64,000 bases of DNA from Xestospongia muta (Eukaryota; Porifera; Demospongiae; Haplosclerida; Petrosiidae), in the NCBI GenBank assembly GCA_963693285.1, contig OY848918.1, positions 7,753,156-7,817,155 on the forward strand. The letters are read 5' to 3'. Made by a program: the position numbers and the translations under genes. Position 1 is the first letter of the stretch. Each line of letters starts with the position of its first letter. This document shows positions 11,844 through 23,962 of the stretch, in pieces. The notes below the pieces were generated by a model. It ran no database searches and had not been told where the DNA came from. It saw only the letters and a list, made by a program, of their open reading frames with translations.

Positions 11844-13916
11844 ATTTGTTCATATGCAGTGTTTATCTGTAATTCAATAGCTTGTTGGTGTGGAAGAGGC
11901 AGATCATAAATTATGTCAGACTCTTCTTGAGAGGTTGCCTCAGTTTTTCCAGCTTTTTTCTTGCTACAATGTAGGCAGTACTATGTCAGGTTCTTCTTGA
12001 GAGGTGGATTTGGTTTTTTGGCTTTTTTTTGTTACAATGCAGACAGTGATACTAATAATTAAAGCAGTGATGATAGCTCTGAGAAATACAGTAATTGGTA
12101 CAGCAATATACACTGTAAAAGAAAACAATGTGATATTGTCTATTATAATTTAATACAGTTCTTACAACTATGTAACATCTAGTCACATTCTTGATATGTT
12201 GTGAAAGTACTCATTGTACATAAATGACAGCTACATTGTTGGTAGCATGAGTCATTTAAATTGGAGATTGTGGTTGTAATTAATAAACATTTCATTATAT
12301 TACAAACAAAATAATCAAATACATACTTATATCAAGTTGTTCCATTATGTTGTCTAGACATGTTGACACTACTTCATCAACTGTAAAATAGTTCATATAA
12401 TTATAATAATACTGACATTGATACTTATTACCAGATGTCAAAGTACCATCAATAGAATCATATGAGGTGACTAAAGTACAAGGTAAAAATACTTTAATAA
12501 TATGAAATACTACAGTTATAGTAAAGTAATAAGTACTTAATATAAATATCTGCAATTTCTGTCTATGGTTTTAACCTTTCACTTCTTCATAGAAAGATAA
12601 TTGTATGGTTAATGGTTAAAAAAATAAAAATTAGATATTAATGAAACAACAAATCCCTTTAGTTCAAAATTTGTATTATCATTGTTTGTATTTGTGGTAA
12701 CTGACCTACATGATAGCTTTCCACAGTTGTTAATGAAAGTAAAATAACTATTAACAAGGAAACATATTATTACTATCATATGCTTGCCTCCATATACCTT
12801 CAATGTTAACTCCTGGTCCTTGATCTACCACATTTTCAGCTGTTACAGTCACACTATACTTGTTACCATAACTAATACCATTAAAAGTGAGTTATGTCAT
12901 ATTGTTAGTAATATTATGTAATATACTGCCATCAGATGATGTGAGGTTATGATAGATATAGTAATGTATGACTGGAGGTCTCAGAGAAGAGAGAGAAGGC
13001 TAAAAGAATTAATATAAACATATAAACATTACTAAACTAATACTCTAACTACTTACCTTCCACTGAATTGTAAGAGTAGTCTGTAGGTCAGCAGAGTAGG
13101 TAAGATTTATAACAAGTTCTGGGACTATCAATAACTAACTTGTCATGTATAAACATTCTATATTTGTTTACCATCAAATATGAGATACACTAACTGACTA
13201 CTATTTCCGATCTGACCAACATGATCAATACCTTTAACAAAAAATAAGTAGTTATTTCCTTTTACTAGTCCATATATTGTGAGAGATGTTATATTATTTG
13301 TTGTATTAACTGATGTCATAGTATTGTGTGTTTCATTGAACACAGTTACAATATAATGATCAATACATTGACTACCAGTAACTGGTGATGTCCATGTAAC
13401 AACTACTGTATGAGGAGTAGTAACTACAACACTGAGGTTCAATGGAGCTGTTGCTTCATCTACACAAATAAATTATAAAGTAACAGCATATTTTGTTGTT
13501 ATATCTTAACAATAATCATAATGTTACATGTTTTAATACTACCTCCAGCTGCCTTACAGACTATGTCTTTATTATGTAGTACAGTGGTAGCAGTAAATGA
13601 CAGTGTAGATATTATGTTATTGTTCTGATATGATACAAACTGTGCAGTAAATGGACCACTAGTATCATGTAGTATATGTTGAAGAATTTGTAGCTGTTCA
13701 GTTCCACCCATTAAGTTAGGAACAGTCCATGTTATCAGGTTAGATCCAATACCAGTACAAGTATATACCACATTATCTTGTAGACAGATATTTTGACATG
13801 GAAAGATCACTTCATGATCAGATAGACATGGCTCTGTAGAAATAAAAAGTAGGCTCGTTATAAAAAATGGTTATTAATATATTTATACCTAGTAGTAATC
13901 TGGCTATAATCATCAT
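11844..13916 (-). pseudogene. M1: Ig/FN3/ITSM-type receptor pseudogene
   Basis: Read right to left: signal exon 13916-13889, shortened to MMIIARLLL; Ig 13833-13510; FN3-1 13459-13172; FN3-2 13124-13057 and 12999-12798; linker 12747-12706; stalk exons about 12560-12180; TM/tail from 12112. Lesions: the Ig exon donor is ttaag where relatives have gtaag; TAA at 12894-12892 in FN3-2; stop and lost acceptor in the Cys stalk exon (tag for Trp); stop TAG at 11966-11964 in the tail. The tail is partly duplicated in tandem, and the second copy (to 11844), which holds the terminal tyrosine motif, is out of frame. Close paralogue of M4. Confidence 0.8.
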
Positions 13917-13930
13917 GTACTGATCCCCGC

Positions 13931-13966
<36 letters not shown>
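13931..13966. repeat. TA microsatellite
   Basis: Uninterrupted TA run just upstream of the M1 start codon, between it and the promoter block. It is short or absent at the same place in the other M genes. Confidence 0.8.
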
Positions 13967-13968
<2 letters not shown>

Positions 13969-13993
13969 GTAGTCTTAAATAAATGTGGAGTGT

Positions 13994-14036
13994 CTTAAAT
14001 AGCCTATTATCTGATGACCACACCTACCGGTTACGC
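13994..14036 (-). promoter_or_regulatory. A/M promoter block of M1
   Basis: On the minus strand it reads GCGTAACC (14036-14029), GGTGTGGTC, then TATTTAAG (14001-13994), 78 bp before the ATG. Same order as at A1 and A3. Confidence 0.6.
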
Positions 14037-14099
14037 TTCCTACAATAATATGTCGTAGATTTCGTGAAAGTTGTGATATTTGTTTTACGTTTCTTGCTA

Positions 14100-14385
14100 T
14101 CACCTCCCTCTAATGCCCAAAAGACAGTTTGTACATTATAGTATTGTTCTGATATGATACAAAGAATTTGTAGCTTCAATTTCACTCATTAACTTAAGAA
14201 CAGCCTATGTTATTGGAGTAGCTCCAATACCAGCAGGACAAGTATACACCACTTCATTATGTAGACAGATTTGACAGCATAGAAAGATCAATTCAGTTAG
14301 AAAGCATAGTCACAAGTTTAAAATTATCAAGTACTATTGTTATAAGTTTACCTATAAAAACAATAAGTAGAAGCATATACATCAT
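14100..14385 (-). pseudogene. P1: orphan signal plus degenerate Ig exon
   Basis: A signal-like exon (14385-14352, MMYMLLLIVFI) with a GT donor is followed by a decayed Ig exon with recognisable pieces (the tgtctacataatgaag and cagaacaatac regions) but no open frame. No FN3 or TM exons follow; M1's own promoter lies beyond it. P2 is the matching copy upstream of M4. Confidence 0.6.
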
Positions 14386-14390
14386 TTTAC

Positions 14391-16169
14391 AAATTTTTAA
14401 AACTTTCTCTCTCTATGAAAGTAGTATGATTAAACTGTCTTATAACAATATAGTTTGAAATGATAGATTTAAATATATTATGTAAAGCACTTGTGATGAA
14501 AATAGTGTTGTGTGTAATGACATCATGTGTAATATCATAACAAGCGTTATTTCATTGGAAAGACAATTTATCTAGTTTACTAAATGCAGTGTGAATATTT
14601 GTTCCTTATAATGAATATTATTGTATTTAATTGAATAAATACAATTGGATATATAAAATCAGAAAGTTATTACATTTAATAGCAATCATCATTTATGTAA
14701 CTTTGGTCTATATACACGTTTTATGTGAAATATTTTAAACTTTCAGTTTTACTACTTACTTAACCATGGGAGAAAGTCTGAAATTTTATTATTACAATTA
14801 CAATAGCTTATAGAAAACTTAATAAGAAAAATGATTAGTTGATAGTTATATATAATTAAACCTATAAGTTGGAGCAAAGTTATAGTAGATACATATTAAT
14901 CATTAACTGTACATGTGTACTGATGAAGACAAATAATCTAATTGTTGTTAGGTTAGTTTATCTTGTATAAAGTTGATATATTAAACTATATACATCATGG
15001 TGTCATTATTATCATCATTTACATATAGTATATAGTGACTATACTAAATGTATATCATGTATTAATTACCCTTCATTGAATAGTAAGAAGTTGTATTGAG
15101 ATAAGTGATCATGTAAATAAAATTCTGTGTATTTTGATAGTAGATCATTGTTATTTAATTATGTTTAATGTAGGAAACAATATAATTAACAAAAACATCT
15201 GTGACAGTTATCATTTTATTCTGAATATAGTCACACTCTGATAACTGATTGGATGGCTTAAATCATTATACTTCATAGTATAAATCGTTATAAGGATTGA
15301 TTTGAAGCCACAGGTCTGATTAAACTAGTTCACATACATTACTACAAATTGCAAGTGCATAAATTGGTCTCCAAGAACAAGATTTGAGGATATGAGACAG
15401 CTATATGAGCAGAATCAATTTTATAATTTGTTCAAGTCAAGACAAAATAAATATGTTCAAATGACAATTTCTATACATAAAAACTTAACATTAAAGTTTA
15501 ATTTAAACACTAGCTAGAGTAATGGCTAGAAATTAACTGTTTTCTTTACACCTCTTACATGTGATTCAATCAGCTCTGTTGAGATTTTAAACAGACATAC
15601 AATTTGTTTAAACATATATATTTTAACTCATGTGACCATTCTATAGAGAGGACACACCTATCATAGTGTTAGTTTGTTTCTTGTTAACATAACATCCATA
15701 TGACTTGAATAACAATGTTAGAGTAGGGAATTATTGACACAGACAATCAGTTTTTAATATGGCTATAATTTCAATGAGTTGACATGAGGCTAAATCTCAT
15801 ACATTCTCAGAGTTGAAATCAGAAATCTATGTCCAAAATCACTGAAAAAAAGCGCCATTGAGTTTTGAAATCAGTAAATATTTGAAATCATAATGAAATT
15901 TTTAATCTTGTACACAACTCACATGGTGGATCTCTCAGTGTATTTTTAGAACCTTACCACAAAAAATGTTGTTCTAAACTGAACTGCTTGATTAATTAGA
16001 TGAGTGTGTGTATTAAATGATAAGTCTGTATACAATGTAATATAGTCATACTACTTCAAATTAAAATGTATGTTGCACAGATGAAATAATAAGAGAGTTA
16101 TTCAATAACCTAACATAATATGATATAAAATGTATCTAGTTTTTTACTTATATATACAGTTTAAAATCT
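14391..16169. repeat. Long intergenic spacer, copy 1
   Basis: No gene. It matches about 26527-28430 over most of its length (for example tttctatacataaaa, ggtctccaagaacaag, ccacaaaaaatgttgttcta), so it is part of the M1-M2 / M4-M5 block duplication. Confidence 0.7.
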
Positions 16170-17290
16170 TAACATTAAAGACAAGTTGACTAAACTAAAG
16201 TAGTCAAAATTAACTCCTTATCAAAAACTTTTAAAACATAGTGTATACACGAAACTATCATTTGTAATTAAACAGTCTCTTTTGGAGCAATAGTAAATAC
16301 ATATATACTTTGTACTATATTCAGTTGATAATAATTGCAATTTTGAAAACTTTGAAAACTAATGTGCATATCATAAGAATAACATAACACAGTGTGAATA
16401 CTTGTTATCCTCATTGTAAATATATTGTTTCTAATTGAGTATACAAAATCAGAAAGTTATCTTATCAAAATTAATAACAATCATCACTCAATGTAACTTT
16501 AACATATTTTGTATGCAATATTTTAAACTCGCCTTTTTACTACTTATTTAAACATGTAAGGATGTCTGAAACAGGTGATAGAAAACTGTGTATTAATAAG
16601 GCAAATGAATATTTGATAATCATTTATAATTAGTATAATGATTTGAAGCAAAGTGATAGTAGATACATATTAATCATTAACTGTACATGTGTACAGATGA
16701 AGACAAATAGTCAAATTTGTTTTTATAAAGTTTGTCTGTATATACTATTAGTTGATAAATTGAACTATATAAATCATGATGTGATTATTATCATCATTTA
16801 CATGTAGTGTATAGTGACTATACTAAATGTATAATGTATAAGATAATGTATATGTGTAATATACATTATATAGGAGCTACTTTGAAAACTGATGTAAATG
16901 TCCCAAACATAACATATATGATTTGTGGATAGTCTGTCTGTATTCAGTTTATGTTAGTTATCATATCATCTGCAAAATTTTATTTCCTTTTTTAAGTTCA
17001 ATGATAATACTACTCATTTATAACAAGTACTGTTAATAACTATAGCATAATTGTTATACAGTAACATATGGTTCATTGACCAGTAATAATGATTTCCTTC
17101 AATAAATATAACATATACAGAACAATAAGAGTTGCTCTTTGTAATTGTCATCACACCCATTTTTATTTAAAACGGTAGTGATTGAAACAAGACTAGAGTT
17201 AAGTCATTCTACTTCGAGACATATATAAAACAAGTCACTGTTTCCTTGATCAGATTTATATAATTAGTTAAACTATTGTCATTTCCTCAA
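16170..17290 (+). repeat. Spacer repeat, copy 2
   Basis: Second copy of the spacer repeat described at 4150-4990, here lying 3' of the minus strand gene M2. Non-coding. Confidence 0.65.
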
Positions 17291-17479
17291 AACGTCATAT
17301 GCATCAAATTATTTGTATGCACATAGAACATTGTATGTTCTTAAATATAACTTTATACAATTTAAGTATTTGAACTGTTTAAATTTCAGACAGCTTATTG
17401 AACATTATAAAATACTTGTGATATTATTGTTAATTATGTTTTCTTTTCTCTCACAAAAAATTTGTATCAAGTTTTGGCA

Positions 17480-19502
17480 TCAGTTTACATTTTGTTTATT
17501 TATATGTTCATATGCAGTGTTTATCTGTAATTCAATAGTTTGTTGGTGTGGGAGAGGCAGATCATAAATTGTGTCAGGCTCTTCTTGAGAGGTGGACTCA
17601 TTTTTTTCAGCTTTTTTTCTTGTTACAATGCAGACAATGCTACTAATAGTTAAAGCAGTGATGACAGCTGTGAGAATTCCAGTGATTGGTACAGCAATGT
17701 ACACTACATGTGAAATAAAAACAATGTGATATTGACTGTTACAATTCAATAAAGTTCTTACAAATTTGTAACATCCTTTCACATTCTTGACATGTTGTGA
17801 AAGTACTCATTGTACACAAATGACAGCTGTACTGTAAGTAATATGAGTCTTCTAAATTGAAGTAACTAATAAACATTTCACTATGTCACAAACAAAAAAA
17901 ACAAATGGGTACTTAAATCATGTTGACACTATGTTATTAACTGTACAAATAGTTCATATAATTATAATAATAATGACATTGATACTTATTACCAGATGTC
18001 AAAGTAATGTCAATAGAAGTATATAAGGAGACTAAAGTGTAAGATAATTAAAACACTTTAATAATATGATATACTACAGTTATAGCAAAGTAATAAGTAC
18101 TTAATACAAATGTTCTATAATTTCTGTCTCTATATTTTATGTTTTAATCTTTCACTTCTTCATAGGAAGATGATTGTATAGGAATCAATAAAGTAGTTAT
18201 CAATGGTTAAACCAAAATATAGATTTTATTACTATTTGAAATAGCAATACCCTTTAGGTCAAAAAGATTAACATTATCTTTGTGTGAATCTGTGGTAACT
18301 GACCTACATGAGAACTTTCCACAGTTGTATATGGAAGTAAAATGACTACTAACAAAGAAACATATTACTGTCATATATTTGCCTCCATATACCTTCAATG
18401 TTAACTCCTGGTCCTTGTCCTACCACATTTTCAGCTGTTACAGTCACACTATACTTGTTACCATAACTAATACCATTAAAAGTGAGTTGTGTTATATTGT
18501 TAGTAATATTGTGTATAATATTGCCATCAGATGATGTGAAGTCATGATAGATAGAATAATGTGTGACTGGAGGTCTCAGAGAAGAGGGAGGAGGCTAAAA
18601 GAATTAATATAAACATCAACAAACTATTACTGTAACTATTTACCTTCCACTCAATAGAAAGTGTAGTCTGTAGGTCAACACAGTAGGTAAGATTTATAAC
18701 AGATTCTGGGACTATCAATAACTATTAATTTGTAATCTATAAATATACAATGTTTACTTACCATCAAATATGAGATATACTAACTGACTACTTTTTCCAA
18801 TCTGACCAATATGATCAATACCTTTAACAATAAATGAGTAGTTATTTCCTTTTACTAGTCCATATATTGTGAGAGATGTGATATTATTTGTTGTATTAAC
18901 TGATGTCATAGTATTGTGTGTTTCATTGAACACAGTTACGATATAATGATCAATACTTTGATTACAGGTAACTGGTAATGTCCATGTAACAACTACTGTA
19001 TGAGGAGTAGTAGCTACAACACCGAGGTTTAATGTAGCTGTGGGTTCACCTAATTACATAAATTTTAAAGTAATCTTAACTTTAAGTATCTTACCTGTAA
19101 TCATGATATTACATGTCTTACTATCAGCTCCACTATAGCACACTATGTCCTTATTATGTAGTACAATAGTGGCAGTAAAAGACAGTGTAGATATTATGTT
19201 ATTGTTCTGATATGATACAAACTGTGCAGTAAATGGACCACTAGTATCATGTAGTATGTGTTGAAGAATTTGTAGCTGTTCAGTTCCACCCATTAAGTTA
19301 GGAACAATCCACGTTATCAGGTTAGATCCAATACCAGTACAAGTATATATCACATTATCTTGTAGACAGATATCTTGACACGGAAAGATCACTTCAGATA
19401 GACATTGCTCTGTAGAAATAAAAAAATATTATGAACATAAACGGTTATAAATAAATCTATACCTATAAAAAATAGAAGTAGTAATCTTGCTATGAACATC
19501 AT
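17480..19502 (-). CDS. M2: Ig/FN3 receptor with ITSM-like tail
   Basis: Exons right to left: signal 19502-19463 (MMFIARLLLLFFI), Ig 19409-19095, FN3-1 19049-18762, FN3-2 18711-18644 and 18594-18393, linker 18345-18304, stalk exon 18031-17993, TM/tail 17703-17480. These sum to 1218 nt, an open frame of 405 residues. The Ig domain has YTC, an ITW core Trp and IVC. FN3-2 ends in GQGPGVNIEG. The TM starts YIAVPITGIL, followed by basic VTRKKAEK and a tail with IYDLP and NTAYEHI; the latter fits TxYxxI (ITSM). Two stalk exons present in F genes are decayed here (a 26-bp deletion at about 17920 and a frameshifted Cys exon at about 17880-17760), but all junctions are phase 1, so leaving them out keeps the frame. 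Cell-surface signalling receptor by inference; splicing needs transcript support. Confidence 0.7.
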
Positions 19503-19576
19503 GTAATGCTTGCCGTCATTAATATATTAAATAATGATAATGGATGTTTTCGTAGTCTTAAGTAAAAGTGTAGGGT

Positions 19577-19619
19577 CTTAAAATCTCGATTATCGGGTGG
19601 CCACACCTATAGGTTACGC
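19577..19619 (-). promoter_or_regulatory. A/M promoter block of M2
   Basis: The GCGTAACC and GGTGTGG parts are present, but the TATA-like element reads ATTTTAAG rather than TATTTAAG. Confidence 0.55.
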
Positions 19620-19839
19620 TTCCTATCAGGATGCAATAATATATAGTAGATTTCACGGAAGTTGTAATATTTATTTTACATTTCTTGCTATCATCACTAT
19701 AGCACTCAATTGCTTTATTATATAAGATAGTAAGTAGTAGCAGTAAGTACTATTATTATAAATTTGCCTACAAGTTTTACTTTTTTTAAACAACAAAGCA
19801 GTAAATAAAAAATAGAATACTAAAAAGTAAGAATTTAAA

Positions 19840-20230
19840 CAGTAGTAATTCTACCCTCAGAGAGAGCAAGATCAACATCTGAGTCAATGGAAATTGGTTC
19901 CATGAGACACAGGATAGATGACCTCGTCTTGCATAGACATATCATAGACCATTGTAGAGAAAATGATAGTCTAACTCTCATTCAGTTTATTACAATTTCA
20001 TAGGTTTTGTTATGTTTGAGTGAGATAAAAGAGACCAGTCTCTTATAAACAAGATTGTCCAGTCACAAATTTTATTGTGTCTCTGATCTATGGTAAATGA
20101 ATTCCCACACTTTACAGAAAGGTGGATATCAACCATAATGAATACATATTTTGTCCCTAAAGGCCCATTTATGAAGATTAAAGCTATGTACAACATTAAT
20201 AATGTATATATTACATTTATCTTGTGATAT
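19840..20230. repeat. Retroelement-like fragment, deleted copy
   Basis: It shares its two halves with 32705-33430 (cagagagagcaagatcaaca; agaaaggtggatatcaacc type sequence) but lacks about 330 bp of the middle, where the better-preserved copy has a coding remnant. No open frame of note remains. It ends the M1-M2 block. Confidence 0.55.
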
Positions 20231-20245
20231 ATGTGAAATGAAAAC

Positions 20246-23200
20246 AATGTGATAGTCTGTTATAATTCAATACAGTTTACAACTTTGTAACATCCAGTCA
20301 CATTCTTGATATGTTGTTAAAGTACTCATTGTATACGAATGACAGCTACATTGTTGGTAGCATGAGTCATCTAAATTGGAGATTGTGATTGTAGAAAATA
20401 AACATTTTAATATGTTATAAACAAAATAAACAAATACACATTTAAATCAAGTTTTTCAATTGTGCTCTCTGGACTTGTTGACACTATTTTATTAACTGTA
20501 CACTGTAAAATTTAATGTGCACTGTAAAATTTAAAAAATGTGATATTGTCTATTACAATTCAATACAGTTTTTACAACTTTGAAACATCCAGTCACATTC
20601 TTGATATGTTGCTAAAGTACTTGTTGTACACAAATGACAACTATATTGTAGAGAATGTAAGTCATCTAAATTGGAGATTGTGGTTGCACCTAATAAACAT
20701 TTCATTATGTTATAAACACAATAAACAAATACATACTTAATTCAAGTTGTTCCATTATGTTGTCTAGACTTGTTAACCTTATGTCATTAACTGTACAAGT
20801 AGTTCATATAATTATAATAATACTGACATTGATACTTATTACCAGATGTCAAAGTACTGTCAATAGAAGTATATGAGGAGGCTAAAGTGGAAGATAATAA
20901 GAATGCTATATACTATAACTATAATAAAGTAGTAAATACTTAATACAATTATTCTGTAATTTCTGTCTCTGGTTTTAACCTTTCACTTCTTCATAGGAAG
21001 ATGATTGTATGGAAGACAATGAAGTAGTTATCAATTAATGGTTAAATAATTATAAATATCAATGAAAATAATTAATGAAAAAGCAAAACCGTTTAAATCA
21101 AAATTTACATTATTATTTGTATTTGTGATAACTGACTTACATGAGAACTTTGTGCTGTTTAATATGAAAGTACAGTAACTATTAACAAGGAAACATATTA
21201 CTGTCATATATTTGCCTCCATATACCTTCAATGTTAACTCCTGGTCCTTGTCCTACCACATTTTCAGCTGTACAGTCACACTATACTTGTTACCATAACT
21301 AATACCATTAAAAGTGAGTTGTGTTATATTGTTAGTAATATTGTGTATTATACTGCCATCAGATGATATGAGGTTATGATAGATATGATAGTGTGTGACT
21401 GCAGGTCTCAGAGAAGAGGGTGGAGGCTAAAAGACACAGGGAAAAGTTTCACTTTTTAATGTTTGGAAAATGGGTGGTTTACATTAGTTGCAGTATTTCC
21501 ATTAGTTAAAAATTACCAATTAATGTAGTATTGTTGTTTCTTTGATGGTATTTTACCACTCTTTATTAGAATCAATGTAGAAAATAACTTGTTTTACAGA
21601 CAATTGTTTTTTTGTGTTTTCATGTTGGTTATTAATCTTACACTAATCCAATGATTGTAATAATAATAATGACAAAATGATGTACCATCAATGTAAATTA
21701 TATATACATTGTTTTTCCTACAAGAGCTAGACTATCTTTCTTGTTGATTTATACAACAGACTTGTGTTTAAAAAAAGGTTCTAAAGTGAAATGGAGGAGT
21801 GGTATAGGTATGGAGGTTGGTGCAGGCCTTTCTCTCTTGCATGGAACTTTAAGATATTAACTTGACTTCTATTATTTATTTATTTACTAATTTATTTATT
21901 AATTGCTCCAAAAAAGTAAAATAAATATATATAATATAATTAGTAGTGTTGTTCTAGTTTGCTCAAATGGGACCAGTTTTATTCTTGGCCCTTAGTTTTA
22001 GTTATTTAAACAGGCTTTTGTTCACCGATGTCGGTAATTATTTAATAATAGTCGTTAATGAGTTCATATTGCTTCACTGCCGCACCCCACAAGACCCTGA
22101 AGACAAAATTGTAAGTAAGTATAAAAGAAAACCAAGACAACCTTGGATAGGTTGCGTCGTGGGCCAGCGTCTGCGATGCATCTAAATTGACCTCTGAGAT
22201 GATTACCAGCATACTCGTAAGAGTATCCGAAAGGCGGACTAGGATACGGCTGGTAGTCTCCCTTTAAACGTGACGAGGTCCCAGAGCATTGTGGTCCCGG
22301 TTTAGTAATGACAATGATTTCCCCGAGCTCGAAACCCAGTACGGCTGGTTTGAAGTTAAGGCGAAGTTCCAGCCAGGATTACCTCGTCTTCGGACGATGG
22401 TTACCAAGCCACGGTGGCGGTCCTAGCTAGCAATAGCAGGGAATCCTGGAGCCTAAGTGGAAGCCTCAGTGGATGTGAGTCACGAAAGATCGTTTGGGCA
22501 ACACAACTGTTTTTATAAATTTATTCAATTTTTTTTATAAATTTACAATTGTAATAAATCCATCATATTTACATTACCTATAAAATACATTGTACAAAAT
22601 GATTGGAATATTTATTATTGTGTTTATAATATGAATCATTTCATTTACATCATGAAAACAACGAATGTATTCAATAGATTTTTGCTGTGTGAATTAACAT
22701 AAACAACAAAATATCCCTGTAACTACTTACTTTCCACTGAATTGTAAGTGTAGTCTGTAGGTCAACACAGTAGGTAAGATTTATAACAGATTCTGGGACT
22801 ATCAATAACTATTAATTTGTAATGTATAAATATACAATATTTGCTTACCATCAAATATGAGATACACTAACTGACTACTTTTTCCAATCTGACCAACATG
22901 ATCAATACCTTTAACAGTAAATGAGTAGTTATTTCCTTTTACTAGTCCATATATTGTGAGAGATGTGATATTATTTGTTGTATTAACTGATGTCATAGTA
23001 TTGTGTGTTTCATTGAACACAGTTACAATATAATGATCTATACATTGACTACCAGTAACTGGTGATGTCCATGTAACAACTACTGTATGAGGAGTAGTAG
23101 CTACAACACTGAGATTTAATGTAGCTGTGGGTTCACCTAATTACATAAATTTTAAAGTAATATGTACATTTTACAGTAATAGTAGATTTTGTTAAAGTAT

Positions 23201-23487
23201 CTTACCTGTAATCATGATATTACATGTCTTACTATCACCTCCACTATAGCACACTATGTCTTTATTATGTAGTACAGTGGTAGCAGTAAAAGACAGTGTA
23301 AATATTATGTTGTTGTTCTTATATGATACAAACTGTGCAGTAAATGGACCACTAGTATCATGTAGTATCTGTTGAAGAATTTGTAGCTGTTCAGTTCCAC
23401 CCATTAAGTTAGGAACAGTCCATGTTATCAGGTTAGCTCCAATACCAGAACAAGTATATACCACATCATCTTGTAGACAGATATCTT
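20246..23487 (-). pseudogene. M3: receptor gene remnant lacking both ends
   Basis: Present: 3' part of an Ig exon (about 23487-23206), FN3-1 23136-22849, FN3-2 first half 22798-22731, second half 21426-21226 with a 1-bp deletion, a linker near 21180-21140, and stalk exons. No signal exon: the Ig exon is cut at 23487, after gatatct. No TM/tail exon: the stalk region is duplicated instead (about 20250-20510 and 20540-20800) and runs into the retroelement-like piece. The intron inside FN3-2 is about 1.3 kb instead of about 60 bp because of an insertion. Confidence 0.75.
21434..22690. mobile_element. Insertion in the M3 FN3-2 intron, unclassified
   Basis: Aligning the M3 intron with that of M2 and M5 isolates about 1257 bp of foreign sequence. 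Its ends are similar in inverted orientation: ACACAGGGAAAA at the left and, on the other strand, ACACAGCAAAAA at the right (10 of 12). Positions about 22020-22500 are clearly more GC-rich than the rest of the window. No transposase was recognised; the 72-residue ORF at 21967-22185 has no familiar domain. Target-site duplication is unclear, at most a few bases. Probably a non-autonomous DNA element or a composite insertion. Confidence 0.55.
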
Positions 23488-23962
23488 AAGCTTATAAATA
23501 TAACAAATAAGCATTTGTGATATCATCACAATCTTTATTCTATTAGAAGAACAACTTGTCTAGTTCATTGCACTGTGAATACTTGTTCTCCTTTGTTCCT
23601 TATTATGAATATATTGTTTTTAATTGAGTAAATAAAATTGGATATACAAAATCAGGAAGTTATCTTATTAAAATTAAAAACAATAATGTATCACTCGATG
23701 TTGCACATGTTTTGCATACAGATGAAGATATATAGTCTAATTGGTTGTTTGGTAGTTTGTCTTGTATAAACAATTAGTATCATTGTGTTTATTATCGTCA
23801 TGTTCTTAAATATAACTTTATACTATTAAAGTATTTAAACTATTTACAATTAAGACAGTTTTATTGAACACTATAAAATACTTATGATGATGTTGTTAAT
23901 AATTTTTATCATTTCTCACAATAACATTTGTATCAAGTTTTGGTATCAGTTTACATTATATT

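Noticed and set aside
22000..22500. GC-rich core of the insertion as an rRNA or tRNA gene
   Set aside because: I could not match it to 18S, 28S or 5S landmarks, nor fold a tRNA cloverleaf; a weak B-box-like string alone is not enough.
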